NCBI RefSeq assembly: GCF_018332715.1
Contig: NZ_BOQP01000045.1
Location: forward strand, 1 to 64,000
DNA: 64,000 nt
Direction: 5' to 3'
From: Winogradskya consettensis
GTDB lineage: Bacteria > Actinomycetota > Actinomycetes > Mycobacteriales > Micromonosporaceae
Position numbers and translations under genes: made by a program. The notes below the pieces were generated by a model. It saw only the letters and a list, made by a program, of their open reading frames with translations, did no database searches and was not told the origin of the DNA. Each line of letters begins with the position of its first letter. Within the stretch, counting starts at the first letter, position 1. Below are positions 1 to 8,349 of this stretch, piece by piece.

Positions 1-224
1 TTGCCGTCCGGTGTCCGGGCTTCGGGGGAGTCGCGTCGTAGCCGGGTGGTGTGGCCGAGAGCTTTTCCGAAGGCCCGCCGGACCTTGTGCTCGCGCCGGA
101 ACTCTTCGGTTGCCGCGGAGTAGTTCCGGCGCCGTGTAGGGTCACGCATCCACGCCAGTTCAACGGTCGTGAAAATCTCCAACTGAGCGTATTTCATGCC
201 TTTATTGTTCTCAGGGAGTTTCAT
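1..224 (-). CDS. Conserved-looking small hypothetical protein, C-terminus cut by window edge
   Basis: On the minus strand an ATG at 224 opens a frame that stays open for 74 codons to the left edge, so the C-terminus is missing. The product is hydrophilic and rich in Arg and Glu. It contains the stretches WMRDPTRRRNYS and EEFRREHK, in the style of small actinobacterial helical proteins of unknown role. A second in-frame ATG lies at 197. No clear ribosome site decides between them. Codon use is GC-rich in third positions, supporting this strand over the opposite frame. I cannot assign a function. Confidence 0.55.
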   Translation of the reverse strand, partial: MKLPENNKGMKYAQLEIFTTVELAWMRDPTRRRNYSAATEEFRREHKVRRAFGKALGHTTRLRRDSPEARTPDG

Positions 225-405
225 GATCGGAAGGGCGGGTGTGCCATTGTCGGGTTGAGGGGGATCACACAGATTTGAATGGCAGATAGCGAGTATTCGG
301 ATAGCCGTAGAGTGGTGGCGGACGGATCCCGGGAGGCGATCCTCGTGCTCACCGCGCCACGAGTTCGTTGGCCGTCTTGTTGTTTCGGCAGATCAGTGAA
401 TGCGA

Positions 406-728
406 TTATGGGGCGCCGGCGAGTAATTGGGTGAACCGCTGGGCAGGGGTGTCACAACCGAGGATCTTGCGCGGACGGTTTTTGAGCTCGGCGGCCGCCG
501 TGGCCAGGTCCTCGGCGGTGTGCACGCTGAGGTTGCTGCTCTTGGGGAAGTGCTGGCTGAGCAGGCCGTTAGTGTTTTCGGTGGAGCCGCGTTGCCGCGG
601 GCTGGCCGGGTCCTATAAATCGACCGGCATGCTGGTGGCGGCGGTGAACTCGGCATGTCGGCGCGTCTCGACCACTTGATCCCAGGCCGGCGACTGTCGT
701 AGCTCTGCCGGAAGGATCGAGAAACGGT
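406..728 (-). pseudogene. IS30-family transposase, C-terminal remnant with in-frame stop
   Basis: The minus strand reads LPAELRQSPAWDQVVE, then HAEFTAATSMPVDL, a TAG stop, DPASPRQRGSTENTNGLL, SQHFPKSSNLS and finally ELKNRPRKILG before a TAA at 406-408. This is the conserved end of an IS30 transposase core: the family normally reads CDPHSPWQRG.NENTNGLLR, and its catalytic Glu lies in ENTNG. The N-terminal two thirds are absent and the TAG sits just before DPASP, so the element is dead. No terminal inverted repeats were recognised. It marks an old insertion beside the repeats at 843-1040. Confidence 0.8.
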
Positions 729-842
729 GATGGGCCGGTCGCGGAAATGTGCGGCGTTACGGCCTTGCGGCCGCTCAAGGCCGGTGACCACCCTGCGGCC
801 AGCCAAGGCTGGACCATCCATCCAAAGCTGCTGACGACCCAA

Positions 843-1040
843 GGCTGGTGATTACCCGGTCGGCTGGCCGGGGGCGGCGACCGCTCGGGGCTGGTGATTA
901 CCCGGTCGGCTGGCCGGGGGCGGCGACCGCTCGGGGCTGGTGACTACCCGGTCGGCTGGCCGGGGGCGGCGACCGCTCGGGGCTGGTGACTACCCGGTCG
1001 GCTGGCCGGGGGCGGCGACCGCTCAGGGCCGGTAACTACC
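843..1040. repeat. 46-bp direct tandem repeat, about 4.3 copies
   Basis: Units start at 843, 889, 935, 981 and, degenerate, 1027. The first four are nearly identical and begin GGCTGGTGATTACCC or GGCTGGTGACTACCC. Related degenerate pieces (GCCGGTGACC, CGAGGCTGGAC) flank the array from about 778 to 1130. There are no unique spacers, so this is a minisatellite and not CRISPR. It fills most of the gene-free stretch between the IS30 remnant and the SDR gene. Confidence 0.9.
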
Positions 1041-1164
1041 CAGCCGGCCGCCCGAGGCTGGACCGCCCGAGGCTGGACTGCCAACGGCCCGACCACCCGA
1101 AGCCGGTGACCGCCCGAAGCCGACACGATCAGCCGATCCGGTGGTCTCTCAAAGGCGACCGACG

Positions 1165-2040
1165 TCAGGACACGGGGGCGGGCTGGTGTTTCGGGAAGTG
1201 GGGGCGGAGGTTGGCGGCGAGCATGCGGTCGAGGACTTGGTCCGGGAGGAGGCGGGAGAGGCGGGTGAGTATGGCGGCGTCGCGGCCGATGGTGTAGCGG
1301 GCGTGGGGGCGGCGGGTTGTGGCGGCGTTGGCGATGATTCGGGCGGCGGCGTCGGCGGGTTGGCCTGTGGTGGTGAATGCGGTGGCGTGGTTGACGACTG
1401 CTTGGAGGAGGCTGCCGTAGCGGTTGCGTTCGGCGGGGGTCATCGTGGCGATGGTGTCGTTCATGCGCTTGATGCCGCGGCCGGTCATCTCGGTCTTGAC
1501 GCCGCCGGGTTCGACGACCACGACCTGGACGCCGTGCGGGGCGAGCTCGCGGCGGAGGGAGTCGCTCATCGCTTCCATGGCGAACTTCGCTCCCGCGTAC
1601 GCCCCGTAGGTCGGCATGGCGACCTTGCCCCCGATGGAGCTGATGTTGACCACCCGGCCGTGGCTGGCGTGCAACGCCGGTAGTACAGCCTTGGTGACGG
1701 CGACGTGGCCGAAGAAGTTGACCTCGAACTGCTCTCGCCAGTCGTCCATCGACAGCAGCTCGACGGGGGCGTTGACCGCGATGCCGGCGTTGTTGATCAC
1801 GGCGCGCAGGGGGCGGCGGGCCGGGTCGGTGGCGATGCGCTGGGCGACGGCGGTGATCTGGGCCGGGTTGGTGATGTCGAGGAGCACCGGCTCGAGGTGG
1901 GGGCCGCGGGGAGCGTCGGACTCGCGGCGGACGCCGGCCAGCACGTGGTAGCCGCGAGATGCCAGCTCGCGGGCGGTGGCGGCGCCCATGCCGGTGGAGG
2001 CGCCGGTGATCAGGATCAGCTCTTCGTGTGACGTTGTCAT
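1165..2040 (-). CDS. SDR-family oxidoreductase
   Basis: Classical short-chain dehydrogenase of 291 residues, slightly longer than the 250-residue norm because of a basic C-terminal extension. The nucleotide-binding TGASTGMG is at the N-terminus, NNAG in the middle, a catalytic Ser in ISSIGG and the YxxxK pair in YAGAKFA. The proximal PGG after the active site fits NAD(P) binding. It is divergent from a TetR gene, with three palindromic sites between and over its start codon, so it is probably repressed by that regulator. The substrate cannot be read from the sequence. Confidence 0.9.
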   Translation of the reverse strand: MTTSHEELILITGASTGMGAATARELASRGYHVLAGVRRESDAPRGPHLEPVLLDITNPAQITAVAQRIATDPARRPLRAVINNAGIAVNAPVELLSMDDWREQFEVNFFGHVAVTKAVLPALHASHGRVVNISSIGGKVAMPTYGAYAGAKFAMEAMSDSLRRELAPHGVQVVVVEPGGVKTEMTGRGIKRMNDTIATMTPAERNRYGSLLQAVVNHATAFTTTGQPADAAARIIANAATTRRPHARYTIGRDAAILTRLSRLLPDQVLDRMLAANLRPHFPKHQPAPVS

Positions 2041-2096
2041 GTGAATGACGATAGCGGTTCATGTGACGTTGTCAAGTGAGTCGGATGACGGTGTCA
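2029..2096. promoter_or_regulatory. Three TGAC-N3-GTCA palindromes, probable TetR operators
   Basis: TGACGTTGTCA occurs at 2029-2039 (over the SDR start codon) and 2064-2074, and TGACGGTGTCA at 2086-2096, just before the TetR start at 2111. Each is an 11-bp dyad with arms TGAC and GTCA. Spacing is 35 and 22 bp. Placement between two divergent genes suggests one repressor controlling both. Confidence 0.65.
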
Positions 2097-2110
2097 GGTA
2101 GATTGAGAGC

Positions 2111-2680
2111 ATGGTCAGCAGAGTGGAAAGCGCGGCGGCGACCCGGCGTGCACTGGTCGAGGCCGCGGCTGAGCTGCTCGACGAGGGCGGCCCGGATGCC
2201 GTGACCCTGCGTGCGGTCGGCGGCCGGGCCGGTGTGTCCCGGGGCGCTCCCTACGGGCACTTCCCGGACAAGGAGCACCTGCTCGCCGCGGTGGCGACCA
2301 AGAGCTGGGAGGCGGTCCGCGAGCGGCTCGACGCGCTGATCACGGATCGGGGCAGGGCGCCGTCCGAGCGTCTGGAGCAGGCCCTGACCGGGCTCATGGA
2401 GGTGGGCCGCCGGCATCCCCACGCGTATGCGTTGATGTTCGCCGCCCCGACCGCCGAGCACCCCGAGGCGGTCGCGGCGGTGTCGCGTACCCATGACCAG
2501 TTCCTCACGATCATCGCGGACGTCATCGGCGATCCGCAGCGTGCCCGCCCGATCGGTGGCCTGCTGATGTCCAGCGTGCACGGCATCGTCGCCATGGAGA
2601 ACGGCGGCCACCTGACCCCCGAGAAATGGCAGACGACCGGCGATGAGCTCGTCAAGCTGCTCATCGACCGGATCGCCTGA
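2111..2680 (+). CDS. TetR/AcrR-family transcriptional regulator
   Basis: 189 residues. The N-terminal helix-turn-helix is visible as ALVEAAAELLDEGGPDAVTLRAVGGRAGVSRG followed by the family signature Y.HFPDKEHLL. The C-terminal half is the variable ligand-binding part. It is divergent from the SDR gene and sits immediately downstream of three palindromes, so autoregulation and repression of the SDR are likely. The inducing ligand is unknown. Confidence 0.9.
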   Translation: MVSRVESAAATRRALVEAAAELLDEGGPDAVTLRAVGGRAGVSRGAPYGHFPDKEHLLAAVATKSWEAVRERLDALITDRGRAPSERLEQALTGLMEVGRRHPHAYALMFAAPTAEHPEAVAAVSRTHDQFLTIIADVIGDPQRARPIGGLLMSSVHGIVAMENGGHLTPEKWQTTGDELVKLLIDRIA

Positions 2681-2812
2681 CCAGGATCAGCCGGTGGCCC
2701 TGACCGCGCTCAGACCAGGCTCGTCACGCCCCGGGGATGGCTGACCATCGCGGCGTGCGAGGTGGTGAGCTCAACCGGGTGGGACCCGGCTCGGGTGGCC
2801 ATGGCGCGTTTT

Positions 2813-3664
2813 TCACGCGTACCGCCGGATGAAGGAGAGTGCGGTGTCGCAGACCTCGCGCCAGCCGCTGTCGATGGTGATGCTGTGGCCACGCTCCGGG
2901 ATCGAGGCGATCTCGGTGACGCCCTCGTTCCCGGACTGCAGCTTGTACGCGGCCCGGTTGATCGCGGGCGGTGACGTGTTGTCGGCCAGGCCCTCGATGA
3001 TCAGCAGGGGGCCACGCCCGGGATTTCTGTAGTCGGCCTTCGCCTCGGTCCACGGGTTCAGGTTGGCCGCGGCGGCCTGGAACAGCGGGGTGCCGGAGGC
3101 GGGGACGGCGTACGTCCGGTAGAGCTCCTGCGCCTCCTCCTCGCTGACCGAGCTGGCGAACGCGAACCGGAACTGGTCGTAGGTCAGCGGGATGGCACGG
3201 TGCCGGTTGAGCGGGTTGCCGAGCACGGGCGCGGACGCCTTGAGCGCCGACAACGGCAGCGGCAGCACGCCGCGGAACGGCGCCGAGTCGATGGCGACCG
3301 ACGCGGCGGCCAGCCCCCGCCCGGCGACGATCATCGTGAGCAGCCCGCCGAACGAGTGCCCGATGACAGCGGGCTTGCGGTCCAGCTGCTTGATCACATC
3401 GGAGTAGTGGTCGGCCACGTCGCCGACGCTCTTACCGGCGAAGACCTCGGGGTGCGCGTTGGCCTCCTCGACGGTTTCCGGGTCGTCGGGCCAGCCGGGG
3501 GAGACCGGGGCGTACCCGGCGTCGGCGAAGACCTGCGCCCAGCGGTCCCAGCTGGACGGCAGCAGCCACAGCCCGTGGATGAACACGACCGGCCGCAGCC
3601 CGGACGTGTTGGCCGCGGCCACCTGGTCGTCGACCGAAGTGGACAGAGGGGGTAGTTCTGACAA
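2813..3664 (-). CDS. Alpha/beta hydrolase
   Basis: 283-residue cytoplasmic alpha/beta hydrolase without a signal peptide. Oxyanion region FIHGLW, nucleophile elbow GHSFGG, acidic residue in EGLADN and the catalytic His in ERGHS are all in order. Length and motifs resemble non-haem haloperoxidase or esterase-like members. It converges on the TetR gene and stands alone, so there is no operon clue to a substrate. Confidence 0.85.
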   Translation of the reverse strand: MSELPPLSTSVDDQVAAANTSGLRPVVFIHGLWLLPSSWDRWAQVFADAGYAPVSPGWPDDPETVEEANAHPEVFAGKSVGDVADHYSDVIKQLDRKPAVIGHSFGGLLTMIVAGRGLAAASVAIDSAPFRGVLPLPLSALKASAPVLGNPLNRHRAIPLTYDQFRFAFASSVSEEEAQELYRTYAVPASGTPLFQAAAANLNPWTEAKADYRNPGRGPLLIIEGLADNTSPPAINRAAYKLQSGNEGVTEIASIPERGHSITIDSGWREVCDTALSFIRRYA

Positions 3665-3778
3665 CGGATGCTCCTGTCGTGAGAGCGAGCCAGGGCCTCA
3701 CATTTGTCAGGCACGCTTGTCGACGGTAGGCGCCCGGGTTTGCCGCTGCGTGCACGCGACCATGCTGGTTGTGCAGGA

Positions 3779-5779
3779 TCAGGGCTTGACGGCGATCGTG
3801 GACAGGGCGGCGTACCCGTCGTCGGTGATCTTTCCCTGGTCGACCGTGATGGGGGTGTGCTCGCCGCTCAGCTCGAAGAGGCCGGAGTCGCCGGCCGGGC
3901 TCATCTTCCAGGACTGGGTGGCGTCGCCCGGGCGGCACTGTTCCATGCGCAGGACCAGTTTGCTTGTGTCGGTGACGCAGAGCTTGGTGCCGGTGGCGGA
4001 GGCGATGACGACGTGGTTGCTGTTGTCCTCGGTACGTTTGCGCACCTTGGCCGGCTTGATCGTCATCCGGGTGGTCTCGGTGACGGCGGTCCCCGAGAAG
4101 TCCACGGTGCCGTCCGGGTGCCCGTCGAGGTGGTACTCGGCGCCGGCATCACCGGAGGTCACGATGACGACGGGTACGCCGAAGTCGATCGCGAGGCCCT
4201 CCAGGGCGGAGAGGTCCGCGTCCACGAGCTTCGGCCCGCTGGTGGCAGGTGCCGCCGATGTCGGGGCGGCGGACGTGGGCGCCGTGGAGGGCGGAGCGTC
4301 CGGGAGCTCGCCGCGGTCGATGAGGCTGTAGCTGTCGGCGTACGTGGCCTCGCCGACCTCCTCGACCTCGGAGCGCTTGGCGTCGGCGTCCCACTGAAGA
4401 AAGCCGTACTCGTTGCCGATCCGGTAGGCGGGCCGGCCCCTCGCGTCCTTGTCCCCGGTCGGCGAGACGGAGAACAGCGTCCCCTTCGTCGGCGTGCAGC
4501 CCGTCCCCACCACGGGCCGGGCGTTCTCACCCGGGGTGATCTTGACGCCGAGGCAGATGTCCGCGCCGGCCCGGCCCTCGTTGGACAGGGACCTGATCAG
4601 GTAGTCGACACCCACCGGCTCGAGGACGAACTGGGACGCCGATCCTGTGCCGTCGGAGACCTCGAGCTCGGCGCCGCCGGTGTCCAGCATGAAGTAGCGG
4701 TTGCCGGTGGCGAGCTGGATGGAGAAGGCGCGCTCACCGGCGAGGATGGTGGAGGCGGGAGTCGTGGAGCCGGCCTCCGGTTCTCCGCCGCCCGAGTTCG
4801 CCCGGTGCAGCCCGAGGACGCCGCCGATGACCAGCGCCACGGCGGCTGCCGAAGCGAGCACCGCTCGGCGCCACCGGCGGGGGCGCGGTGGTGGCGTGGA
4901 ATTGACACCCGAGGTGTCGTCCGGCGGGGGGACGACGGCGGCCACCTGCCGGATCGACAGAGTCTGGCTGCCGAGGAGCGCGTCGAGCAGTTCCCGCGCG
5001 GTCGGCCGCTCCTCGGGGCGTTTCGCGAGCGCGCGTTCCACGAGGTCGCGCAACGGCTCCGGCACGTCCGCGGTGTCCGGCGGCCGGGTCAGGATGCGGA
5101 CCGCGGTGCCCGCTGCCGAGTCGGCCGTGAACGGCGTGTGCCCGGAGGCCGCGTAGGTCACCACCACACCCCACGCGAAGACATCCGCCGCCGACGTCAG
5201 ATCCTTGCCGAACTCCGGATCGAGGCGTTCCGGCGCCATGTAGGCGACAGTGCCGACCATCTGATCGGTACGCGTGTGAGCGCTGGTCGCCTCGAATGCG
5301 CGCGCGATCCCGAAGTCGATGACCTTGATGCCACCCATCGCGATCAGCACGTTGCCCGGTTTGAGATCACGATGGATCACGCCGGCGCCGTGGATCGCGG
5401 TCAGCGCCGTCGCGATGCCGACCGCCACCCCGTGCAGCGCGGAGCCGGTCAGCGGCCCCTTCTGCGAGATCACGGCCTGCAGGCTGGGCCCGTCGACGAA
5501 CTCCACCACGAGATAGGGCGGGTCGTGGTCGGGGTCGGCGTCGAGCACCTCGGCGGTGGAGAACGGGGGCACCTGCTTGGCCCGGTTGACCTCGCTGCGG
5601 AACCGCCCCCGGAACTCCGGGTCGTCGGCGAACTCGGGCCGGACCATCTTGATCGCGACCGCCGACCCGTCCGCCGCGCGGCCGAGGAACACCGTCCCCA
5701 TGCCGCCCTGCCCGAGCCGGCCGACGAGGTCATACCTGCCGAGCCGGGTGGGATCACCAGGACGAAGCGGCTTGCTCAT
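3779..5779 (-). CDS. Membrane Ser/Thr protein kinase (PknB-like) with extracellular domain
   Basis: 666 residues from the ATG at 5779; the frame is open further upstream but that part lies inside the AraC gene. The kinase domain (about 15-270) has the Gly loop GQGGMG, Lys44, HRDLKPGN around Asp138, DFG at 155-157 and APERLD, so all catalytic residues are present. After a Pro-rich basic linker one membrane helix follows (about 305-325). The exported part of about 340 residues holds two beta-rich segments joined by an Ala/Thr/Pro linker of TSAAP repeats, perhaps ligand-binding lectin-like folds, with several Cys. Its ATG overlaps the stop of the AraC gene (TCAT on the plus strand), so the two are translationally coupled. 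Confidence 0.92.
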   Translation of the reverse strand: MSKPLRPGDPTRLGRYDLVGRLGQGGMGTVFLGRAADGSAVAIKMVRPEFADDPEFRGRFRSEVNRAKQVPPFSTAEVLDADPDHDPPYLVVEFVDGPSLQAVISQKGPLTGSALHGVAVGIATALTAIHGAGVIHRDLKPGNVLIAMGGIKVIDFGIARAFEATSAHTRTDQMVGTVAYMAPERLDPEFGKDLTSAADVFAWGVVVTYAASGHTPFTADSAAGTAVRILTRPPDTADVPEPLRDLVERALAKRPEERPTARELLDALLGSQTLSIRQVAAVVPPPDDTSGVNSTPPPRPRRWRRAVLASAAAVALVIGGVLGLHRANSGGGEPEAGSTTPASTILAGERAFSIQLATGNRYFMLDTGGAELEVSDGTGSASQFVLEPVGVDYLIRSLSNEGRAGADICLGVKITPGENARPVVGTGCTPTKGTLFSVSPTGDKDARGRPAYRIGNEYGFLQWDADAKRSEVEEVGEATYADSYSLIDRGELPDAPPSTAPTSAAPTSAAPATSGPKLVDADLSALEGLAIDFGVPVVIVTSGDAGAEYHLDGHPDGTVDFSGTAVTETTRMTIKPAKVRKRTEDNSNHVVIASATGTKLCVTDTSKLVLRMEQCRPGDATQSWKMSPAGDSGLFELSGEHTPITVDQGKITDDGYAALSTIAVKP

Positions 5780-6756
5780 GGCTGGTCGATGCCCGTTCTG
5801 TCGGTCGTGCCGGGAAGCGTACCCAGCCCGCCGACAGCCCGCCACTCGCGTGGGGACATCCCGAACGCCTGCCTGAACCGCCGGGCGAAGTGCGCCATGT
5901 CCACGAAACCACACGCCCGCCCCACCGCGGCGACCGGCTGCGTCCGCACGGCCAGCAACGACCGGGCCTCCTCCAGGCGTACGCGGATGATGTGCCCCGC
6001 GAGGGTCTCCGCGTCTCCCGCCCACACCGCGTAGAGTCGGCGCACCGAGACGGCATGGACCCGCGCGATCCGGGCGGCGTCCAGCGCGGGATCGCCGTAG
6101 TGACGGCGTACATAAAGCTTGGTCTGGGTCAGCAGTGCCTCTCCTGGCTGTTCCACCCGGGGGTCTGCGGTCGTCGCCACCAGGGCGCGCACCAGATCGA
6201 CGGTCGCCGAACCGAGCAGGGACCGCACCGGCGCCGGCTGGTCGAGGGCCTCGGTCAGCCCCAGCAGATGCTCCATGACCAGCCGCCGGACCGGGCTGGC
6301 CCGCAGCCGTGGCGCCGCCGCCCTGATCAGGTCCCCGGGGAGACCGAGCGCCGCACGGTCCACATTGAACGACACCGTCGCGCCGTCGCCGTAACGCCCG
6401 AACTCGTAGGGCAGCGCCTGGTCGACCATCATGATGCCCCAGTCGGCGCACTGCTCCCGGCGCTCCGCCGCGCCCTGCGCGAAACTCCACCGCCCCGGGC
6501 CGAGCAGCACGAACCCGAGCCTGTCCTCCGCGATCCGCCGCACCATCCCCGGCGTGCGCCGCAGCACCAGCCCGGAACCGGCGCGATGCATCAGCGCCGC
6601 CCCCTCGCCCAGCTGCCAGAAGCTCAGCCGGGCGTGGATCCGCTCCTCGGACTCGTGGGTGAGCAGCGCCGGCACCCGGGCAAGACGCATCGCTGCCCGC
6701 ACGGCCTCGGCCCGATCGGCCGGTGCCACCAACGAGGTATCCAGGACGAGCGCCAT
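5776..6756 (-). CDS. AraC-family transcriptional regulator
   Basis: 326 residues. An N-terminal AraC-binding-like sensor (about 1-200) is followed by a C-terminal double helix-turn-helix ending in the signature AVGRACGFVDMAHFARRFRQAFGMSPREWR. It overlaps the downstream Ser/Thr kinase gene by 4 bp, so regulator and kinase form one transcript. That arrangement suggests the kinase either controls or shares a stimulus with this regulator, which is inference. Confidence 0.9.
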   Translation of the reverse strand: MALVLDTSLVAPADRAEAVRAAMRLARVPALLTHESEERIHARLSFWQLGEGAALMHRAGSGLVLRRTPGMVRRIAEDRLGFVLLGPGRWSFAQGAAERREQCADWGIMMVDQALPYEFGRYGDGATVSFNVDRAALGLPGDLIRAAAPRLRASPVRRLVMEHLLGLTEALDQPAPVRSLLGSATVDLVRALVATTADPRVEQPGEALLTQTKLYVRRHYGDPALDAARIARVHAVSVRRLYAVWAGDAETLAGHIIRVRLEEARSLLAVRTQPVAAVGRACGFVDMAHFARRFRQAFGMSPREWRAVGGLGTLPGTTDRTGIDQP

Positions 6757-6787
6757 ACCGTCAGGGTGCCATCCGGGTATGACAGTC

Positions 6788-6842
6788 TCGCTACTCGCTC
6801 GCTACTCGCTCGCTACTCGCTCGCTACTCGCTCGCTACTCGG
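6788..6842. repeat. 11-bp tandem repeat, five copies
   Basis: TCGCTACTCGC is repeated head to tail from 6788, with the fifth copy differing in its last base. The last copy contains the stop codon (6835-6837) of the small membrane protein gene. The array lies just upstream of the AraC-kinase transcript, where copy number could alter promoter spacing. Confidence 0.9.
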
Positions 6843-7137
6843 AGATGGCGATCGCGGTGAAGCTGCAGATCATCACGACCGCGACAATGGCCGCCGGCCA
6901 CAGGAACGTGCCCCGCATCGCGCCGACGAATGCCTGGTAACCGCCGGAGAACCGGTGACCCAGGGCCAGCCCGATCGACGCCGCGGCCCCGGCGATCAGA
7001 CAGCTCCAGAAGAACCAGACGCTCGCCGGCCCGGTCACCTGCCGCACACCGACGAAGAAGACGGCCAAGACGGTCAGCCAGACGGCGAGGCTCTGCGCCC
7101 AGCCCGACCTGCGGGTGTTGCCGGTCATCACGGTCAC
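6835..7137 (-). CDS. Small integral membrane protein
   Basis: About 100 residues with three likely membrane helices (around LAVWLTVLAVFFVG, WFFWSCLIAGAAASIGLAL and FLWPAAIVAVVMICSF). No family recognised. The start may be the GTG at 7137 or the ATG at 7128; neither has a strong ribosome site. The stop codon lies inside the 11-bp repeat. The gene follows the 23-bp dyad at 7183-7232, which would be its control region. Confidence 0.65.
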   Translation of the reverse strand: MTVMTGNTRRSGWAQSLAVWLTVLAVFFVGVRQVTGPASVWFFWSCLIAGAAASIGLALGHRFSGGYQAFVGAMRGTFLWPAAIVAVVMICSFTAIAISE

Positions 7138-7182
7138 GGCGCCGACGCTACCCCAGCCGTTCCACCCGGCTCTTCCACCGTT

Positions 7183-7232
7183 TTAGGTTGTGCACAATTA
7201 AGTTGTGTGCAACTTAATTGTGCACAACCTAA
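7183..7232. promoter_or_regulatory. Perfect 23-bp inverted repeat with 4-bp loop
   Basis: Arms 7183-7205 and 7210-7232 are exact reverse complements around a TGTG loop. Each arm contains the 10-bp palindrome TTGTGCACAA followed or preceded by an AT-rich TTAA. It is AT-rich in very GC-rich DNA and lies about 45 bp upstream of the small membrane gene and behind the LysR stop codon. The TTGTGCACAATTAA style resembles MarR/OhrR-type operators, but no such gene adjoins it. A terminator is less likely because the stem is AT-rich with no T-run. Confidence 0.75.
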
Positions 7233-7276
7233 CTGCCCGGGCGGGTGCGGCCACAAGCTGTTCGCGTGGGCGGGGC

Positions 7277-8215
7277 TCAGGCACCGAGCCGGGAGATCAG
7301 CCGGGCCAGGTCACGCCTGCGGGAGTCGGCCGCCCACACCGCCCAGGTACGCCGCACAAGTGGCGCCCCGGCCAGCGCCGCCCACACGACCCCGCCGGGC
7401 AGCGGCTGGGACCAGTTCTCGGGCGCGAAGGCGAACGCCTGCCCCGAGCTGACCGTCGCGAACTTCACCTCCGCGATCAGCGACTGCCCCGGGCCGGCCG
7501 CCGGTCCCGGGTTCAGGCCATGGCTGCGCAGCACCGCGGCGATCTCGTCGAACCAGACCGGGCTGTCGGCACGCGGGAACCCAGCCCACTCGAGCCCCGC
7601 AAGCCGGTCCAGCCGCACCTCGCCGCCCGACACGGGGCCCGTCGCGAAGCCTGCAGCGAGGGCTGCAGTGGAGCCTGCGTTGAGGGCCGCAAGAAGGCTC
7701 GCTTCGGTCAGCAGCACGCCGAGCCGTTCCTCGACGACGACGGCGGCGTCGAGCTCCCGGTCGGCGGGGCGGCTGCGGACCAGGCCGACGTCGAGGTCGC
7801 CGTCGCGCAGGGCGTCGAGCTGGGCGGCCGAGGAGAGATGGCGGACCTCCGTACGCGTACCAGGATGGGTCTCGGCGAGCGCCTGCAACGCGCCGGGGAG
7901 CAGGTCCGGCGGCAGCTCGAGCGGCATCCCGATGCGCAGGGCGGTGTCCTCGGCCGTGGCGAACCTGCCGACGGCCGTCAGAGCCTGGTCGTAGCGGGCG
8001 AGCACCGCCCGGGCCTCGGCGGCGAGGACGGTGCCCGCTTCGGTGGGGCGGACGCCGGTGCTGCTGCGTACGAGAAGATCCAGGCCGGTCTCCCGCTCGA
8101 TCGCGGTGAGCGTCTGCGAGACGGCGGGCTGGCTCAGCCGCAACCGCCGGGCGGCCGCCGACAGGCTGCCCTCGGCGACGACGGCCAGAAAGACCCGGAG
8201 CTCACGCAGTTCCAT
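7277..8215 (-). CDS. LysR-family transcriptional regulator
   Basis: 312 residues. The N-terminal winged helix reads LRVFLAVVAEGSLSAAARRLRLSQPAVSQTLTAIE, the standard LysR pattern. The remainder is a periplasmic-binding-like effector domain (about 90-300). It is divergent from an SDR gene, with a T-N11-A dyad between them, so it probably controls that dehydrogenase and itself. Confidence 0.92.
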   Translation of the reverse strand: MELRELRVFLAVVAEGSLSAAARRLRLSQPAVSQTLTAIERETGLDLLVRSSTGVRPTEAGTVLAAEARAVLARYDQALTAVGRFATAEDTALRIGMPLELPPDLLPGALQALAETHPGTRTEVRHLSSAAQLDALRDGDLDVGLVRSRPADRELDAAVVVEERLGVLLTEASLLAALNAGSTAALAAGFATGPVSGGEVRLDRLAGLEWAGFPRADSPVWFDEIAAVLRSHGLNPGPAAGPGQSLIAEVKFATVSSGQAFAFAPENWSQPLPGGVVWAALAGAPLVRRTWAVWAADSRRRDLARLISRLGA

Positions 8216-8251
8216 CCGCCCATCGCACCACGCCGTCCCTGACAGCGACCC

Positions 8252-8266
8252 ATAAGCGGGCCTTAT
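8252..8266. promoter_or_regulatory. LysR box (T-N11-A dyad)
   Basis: ATAAG-N5-CTTAT, with the diagnostic T at 8253 and A at 8265, lies 36 bp upstream of the LysR start and 83 bp upstream of the divergent SDR start. This is the expected place for a LysR recognition site. Confidence 0.6.
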
Positions 8267-8349
8267 CGCGGCCGGGATTTCCGGGCCGCACCGCCCGCTT
8301 GCACCTGCCGGAACCCACCCGGGTCCCGCTACGAAAAGGGTGAACGGTC

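Noticed and set aside
843..1040. CRISPR array
   Set aside because: The 46-bp units are contiguous with no unique spacers and there are no cas genes.
3779..6490. A 903-residue reading that joins the AraC region and the kinase
   Set aside because: Its first part is a shadow frame of the AraC gene; the kinase domain begins at the ATG at 5779.
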